From: Alphaproteobacteria bacterium | Lineage (GTDB): Bacteria > Pseudomonadota > Alphaproteobacteria > Sphingomonadales > Sphingomonadaceae | Reading direction: 5' to 3' | Assembly: GCA_019239415.1 (NCBI GenBank) | Contig: JAFAZW010000051.1 | Coordinates: forward strand, 1 to 63,934 | DNA: 63,934 bases | Translations under genes and position numbers: made by a program | Part shown: one piece after another, positions 61,209 through 63,934 of the stretch | Numbering within the stretch: position 1 is the first letter of the stretch | How the letters are laid out: each line of letters begins with the position of its first letter | The notes under the pieces: generated by a model | Seen by the model: the letters and a program-made list of their open reading frames with translations, nothing else | Told to the model about the DNA's origin: nothing | The model's database searches: none

Positions 61209-63260
61209 TCACGGCAAGGCCGAGAAGCTGAGACCGATCCAGAGCGCGCGCGGCGTCGCTCGCTCGACGATGCCATCGCCGCTGATGCCGGCATAGATGC
61301 GGCGGTTGGCGAGATTCTCGCCGCGCGCCTCGACCGCCACGCCGCGGGCGAGCGGCAGCCGGGCGGCGGCGTCGAGGGTGAACGCACCGGGCAGGCGCTG
61401 GCGGTTCAGATCGTCCTCATATTGCGCCGAGACGTAGCGGCCGGTGACCGAGAGGACGGCGCGCCGGGTCCCCTGCCACGCGAGGGTCGCCGACCCGGTG
61501 CTGCGCGGCGTCTGGGCCGGACGGAGGCGGTCGAGCGGCGCCGCGGCGCCCGAGGCGCGCACCGAAGCGTCGGCGAACGACCAGCCTGCCGACAGCCGCC
61601 ACGGTCCCCGGTCGACGCTGCCGTCGATCTCGACGCCGCGCGAGACGATCGCGTCGATATTCTCGCGGACCCGGTAGACGCCGCCGGCCGCGACGAAGCC
61701 GACGCCGGGGAAATTACCCGGACCTTTCCCCATCGTCACGTTGGCGATGCCGTCCTCCAGGCGATTGGCGAAGAGGGTGAGGCCAAGGCGGGCGTGGGCG
61801 AGGGGACGCCAATCGACCCCGGCTTCCGCCCCCTTGAGACGCTCGGGTGCGAGCGAGGGGTTGGCCGCGGTGGCGTCGGTGCCGGCGCGGAACGGGCGGT
61901 AGAGCTCGTTCAGGGTCGGAAGGCGCCAGCCGGCATAGGCGGCGCTCCGCAGCGTCAGGCCGGGCACCGGGCGCCAGGCGAGGCCGGCGCGGCCGGTCGG
62001 CTGCCAGCCGCCGCGGTCGGGATAATGGGCGTCGGTGAGCAGCGCCTGCGTCGCGATCGTCCGCTCGACCAGCGCGCCGCGCGACAGGTCCCAGCGGTCG
62101 AGGCGGCCGCTGGCGGTGAGGGTGAGCCGGTCCCCAGCCCAGGTCGCTTCGGCGAAGGCGCCGACGGTGCGCGCGCGGCCGCCGGCGGCGCGGATGCGCG
62201 TCGGCGCGTCGGCGACGTAGCTGAAGAGCTCGCGGCTGACGCCGCGCGTGTCGCGCCAGTCCCCGCCGAGGCGCAGCTCGACGTCCTTGCCGACGCGCGG
62301 ACGCCATTCGGCGCGGGCGCCGAGGCCGGTCGAGGGGACGCTATATTGCTCGGAGGCGCGGGCGACGGCCGTGCGCGCGGCGTTGACGCTGGCGAAGCTG
62401 TTGAAGAAGTCGCGGCTCTGGACGTAGGCGAGCGCGCTCCAGCGCCGGCCGACGAGGCGCAGGCTCGCGTCGGCCCCCGTGGTCGCGATCCCGCTCAGCG
62501 CGGTGCCGCGCTCGCGCCGGTCGGTGAAGCCGAGGCCGCTCGCCTGCAGCTCGACGTCGGGAGCGACCGGGAAGACGGCGCGGGCGGCGAGGCTCGCCTG
62601 TTCGTAGGGCGCGGGGCGGTCGACGGGGCCGCGCTGCTCGGCGACGATGGGAATGAAGCCGTCGCCGCGGGCGTAGGCGGCGCTGAGGCTGGCGAAGCCG
62701 CCGCCGACCAGGGTCCCCCACGCAGCGCGGCCTTCGAGGCTGTCGCGGCTGCCGTAGAGCGCCTGCGCGCGGACGCCGCGCGCGATGTCCGGGCCAGCGC
62801 TTTCAAGCTCGATCGTGCCGGCCAGCGCGCCCGGACCCTCGACGCCGGAACCGCCGCCGCGCGTCACCCGGACGCTGCCGAGGCGATACGGGTCGAAGGC
62901 GGGCCAGCTCACCCAGCCGCCGAACGGATCGGTCTGCGGCACGCCGTCGAGAAGGAGCAGCGCGCGGCTCGACGCATTGCCGCCGAGCGCGCGCAGGGTG
63001 GCGCCCTGGCTGGTCGGGTTGGCGCTCGAGGCGTCGGAGCGGCGGAACAGCTGGAAGCCGGGCACGTCGCGCAGCACGTCCTCGAGCCGCTCCGCCGTCT
63101 CGAGCCGCGCCCGCGGCACCTCCACGACGTCGAGCACGCCTTCGCCCGTGCCCGGGGCGAGACCGCGGCCGGTGACGACGATCGTCGGCCCGGACGGCTC
63201 CTGGGCGAGCGAGGGGCTCGCGCAGGCGACGAGGAGGAGGGCGAGGGAGCGGCGGTGCAC
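61209..63260 (-). CDS. TonB-dependent outer-membrane receptor
   Basis: 683 residues. GTG start and a signal peptide (SLALLLVACASPSLA). TonB box-like TIVVTG near residue 27, plug domain (LEDVLRDVPGFQLFRR, NPTSQGATLRALGGNASSRA, LLLLDGVPQTDPFGGW) and a beta-barrel ending ALWIGLSFSALP with a terminal-region Phe. The size and plug fit vitamin- or metal-type receptors (BtuB-like length) rather than large SusC-type ones. No transport partner is adjacent; substrate unknown. Confidence 0.93.
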   Translation of the reverse strand: MHRRSLALLLVACASPSLAQEPSGPTIVVTGRGLAPGTGEGVLDVVEVPRARLETAERLEDVLRDVPGFQLFRRSDASSANPTSQGATLRALGGNASSRALLLLDGVPQTDPFGGWVSWPAFDPYRLGSVRVTRGGGSGVEGPGALAGTIELESAGPDIARGVRAQALYGSRDSLEGRAAWGTLVGGGFASLSAAYARGDGFIPIVAEQRGPVDRPAPYEQASLAARAVFPVAPDVELQASGLGFTDRRERGTALSGIATTGADASLRLVGRRWSALAYVQSRDFFNSFASVNAARTAVARASEQYSVPSTGLGARAEWRPRVGKDVELRLGGDWRDTRGVSRELFSYVADAPTRIRAAGGRARTVGAFAEATWAGDRLTLTASGRLDRWDLSRGALVERTIATQALLTDAHYPDRGGWQPTGRAGLAWRPVPGLTLRSAAYAGWRLPTLNELYRPFRAGTDATAANPSLAPERLKGAEAGVDWRPLAHARLGLTLFANRLEDGIANVTMGKGPGNFPGVGFVAAGGVYRVRENIDAIVSRGVEIDGSVDRGPWRLSAGWSFADASVRASGAAAPLDRLRPAQTPRSTGSATLAWQGTRRAVLSVTGRYVSAQYEDDLNRQRLPGAFTLDAAARLPLARGVAVEARGENLANRRIYAGISGDGIVERATPRALWIGLSFSALP

Positions 63261-63309
63261 GGTTACGGCCTAGACCGCTCCGCGCACCTGCGGAAGACGC
63301 GATGATCTC

Positions 63310-63328
63310 CTCTCCCCAGCGGGGAGAG
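63310..63328. terminator. Hairpin CTCTCCCC-AGC-GGGGAGAG
   Basis: Perfect 8-bp stem with a 3-nt loop, 8 bp downstream of the helicase stop (minus strand) and upstream of the TonB receptor start. It may end the helicase transcript. It is also a short repeat related to 48172-48190. Confidence 0.5.
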
Positions 63329-63336
63329 GGGGAGGA

Positions 63337-63934
63337 TTACCGCGCCGAGGCGCGGCGCTTGGCGCGGTTGGTGCGCGGCGCGCCGGCCGAGCCGAAGTTC
63401 GGGCGGCGGCTGCGCGGGCGGCGGACGCGGTTGCGGTCCTCGCGCGGCTCCTCGCGGTGTGCCGCGCGGGGCGGCTCGGCCGGGCGGGAAGCCTTGATGC
63501 GCGCCGCCTCGGCATTGAAGTTGGCCGGCAGCGGCACCGTCTGCAGCGTCTGCCGTGTCAGCTTCTCGATGCCCTTGAGATAGGCCCGCTCGTCGTCGGA
63601 GCAGAAGGCGATGGCGACGCCCGCCGCGCCTGCCCGCGCGGTGCGGCCGATGCGATGGACATATTGCTCCGACACGTTGGGCAGGTCGAAATTGACGACG
63701 TGGCTGACGCCCGAGACGTCGATGCCGCGCGCGGCGATGTCGGTCGCGACCAGGATCTTCGAGCGGCCGGACTTGAACTCGGCCAAAGCCCGCTCGCGCT
63801 GCGGCTGGCTCTTGTTGCCGTGGATCGCGTTCGACGCGATGCCGGAGGCGTTCAGCTGCTTCACGATCCGGTCGGCGCCGTGCTTGGTCCGCGAGAAGAT
63901 CAGGACGCGGTCCATATTGCCCTTCTCGCCGAAG
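63337..63934 (-). CDS. DEAD-box RNA helicase (RhlE-like), C-terminal part, 5' partial
   Basis: C-terminal ~198 residues; the frame runs open to the window edge, so the DEAD domain is outside. Helicase C-terminal motifs: [12 protein letters not shown] (motif IV), [14 protein letters not shown] (motif V) and [12 protein letters not shown] (motif VI). A basic, Arg-rich low-complexity tail follows ([19 protein letters not shown]), typical of RhlE-type RNA helicases that remodel ribosome or mRNA structures. The internal ATG at 63915 is not the start. Confidence 0.93.
   Translation of the reverse strand, partial: FGEKGNMDRVLIFSRTKHGADRIVKQLNASGIASNAIHGNKSQPQRERALAEFKSGRSKILVATDIAARGIDVSGVSHVVNFDLPNVSEQYVHRIGRTARAGAAGVAIAFCSDDERAYLKGIEKLTRQTLQTVPLPANFNAEAARIKASRPAEPPRAAHREEPREDRNRVRRPRSRRPNFGSAGAPRTNRAKRRASAR

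Noticed and set aside
61173-63305. 710-residue + strand frame antisense to the TonB receptor
   Set aside because: Shadow of the receptor gene, with no domain or ribosome site.

Overview
The window is GC-rich, almost fully coding DNA from an alphaproteobacterial chromosome. It is most likely from Sphingomonadales or a close relative. The evidence is alphaproteobacterial small families (UrcA, DUF2794, DUF2171), a class I PHA synthase, a Caulobacter-type Weimberg xylose cluster, and many short intergenic inverted repeats of the kind scattered through sphingomonad genomes. I see no rRNA, tRNA, CRISPR array, insertion sequence, integrase or phage gene. No stretch longer than about 240 bp lacks a gene. 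Spaces between operons hold hairpins and REP-like repeats. Many genes are joined by 1-4 nt start/stop overlaps (TGATG, ATGA, GTGA), and I used these to fix several starts.

Layout. 1-4.9 kb: end of a short-chain dehydrogenase, a polytopic membrane protein, a UrcA protein divergent from a LysR regulator, DUF2794 coupled to serine acetyltransferase, and DUF2171. 5-10.2 kb: lipoprotein L,D-transpeptidase, a secreted unknown, an OmpR-type two-component system and a periplasmic four-EF-hand protein. 10.3-15.4 kb: a lone LigD-type polymerase domain, a secreted alpha-amino-acid-ester hydrolase coupled to an APC permease, and a DEDDh exonuclease. 15.5-20.8 kb: a peroxide-defence block (ahpD, ahpC, oxyR, katG). 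21-24.7 kb: a small two-TM protein followed by a GH18-deacetylase-glycosyltransferase fusion, probably making an exopolysaccharide.

24.8-43.3 kb is the highlight: a complete xylose catabolic locus. It has the LacI-type repressor XylR, an MFS sugar/H+ symporter, all five Weimberg enzymes (XylB dehydrogenase, XylC lactonase, XylD xylonate dehydratase, XylX dehydratase, XylA 2-oxoglutarate-semialdehyde dehydrogenase), two GH3 glycosidases and an acetylxylan-esterase-like protein. Four palindromes of the form TGKTAnCGnTAMCA lie in front of its transcription units, so the regulon can be read from sequence. Inside it are two secreted proteins carrying three tandem TonB-C modules, each paired with a Cys-containing helical module.

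43.4-63.9 kb: an ECF sigma factor, MsrB, a CsbD protein with a possible general-stress promoter, a fused isoaspartyl methyltransferase/erythromycin-esterase-like protein, a GFA protein, a secreted methyltransferase-like protein, PHA synthase, a LysR regulator, a packed run (satP-like, pdxH, CDF transporter, PhzF-like, old yellow enzyme), a HisKA_2 kinase coupled to a NUDIX hydrolase, mnmA, OsmC and GST family proteins, a TonB-dependent receptor, and the C-terminal part of a DEAD-box RNA helicase cut by the window edge.
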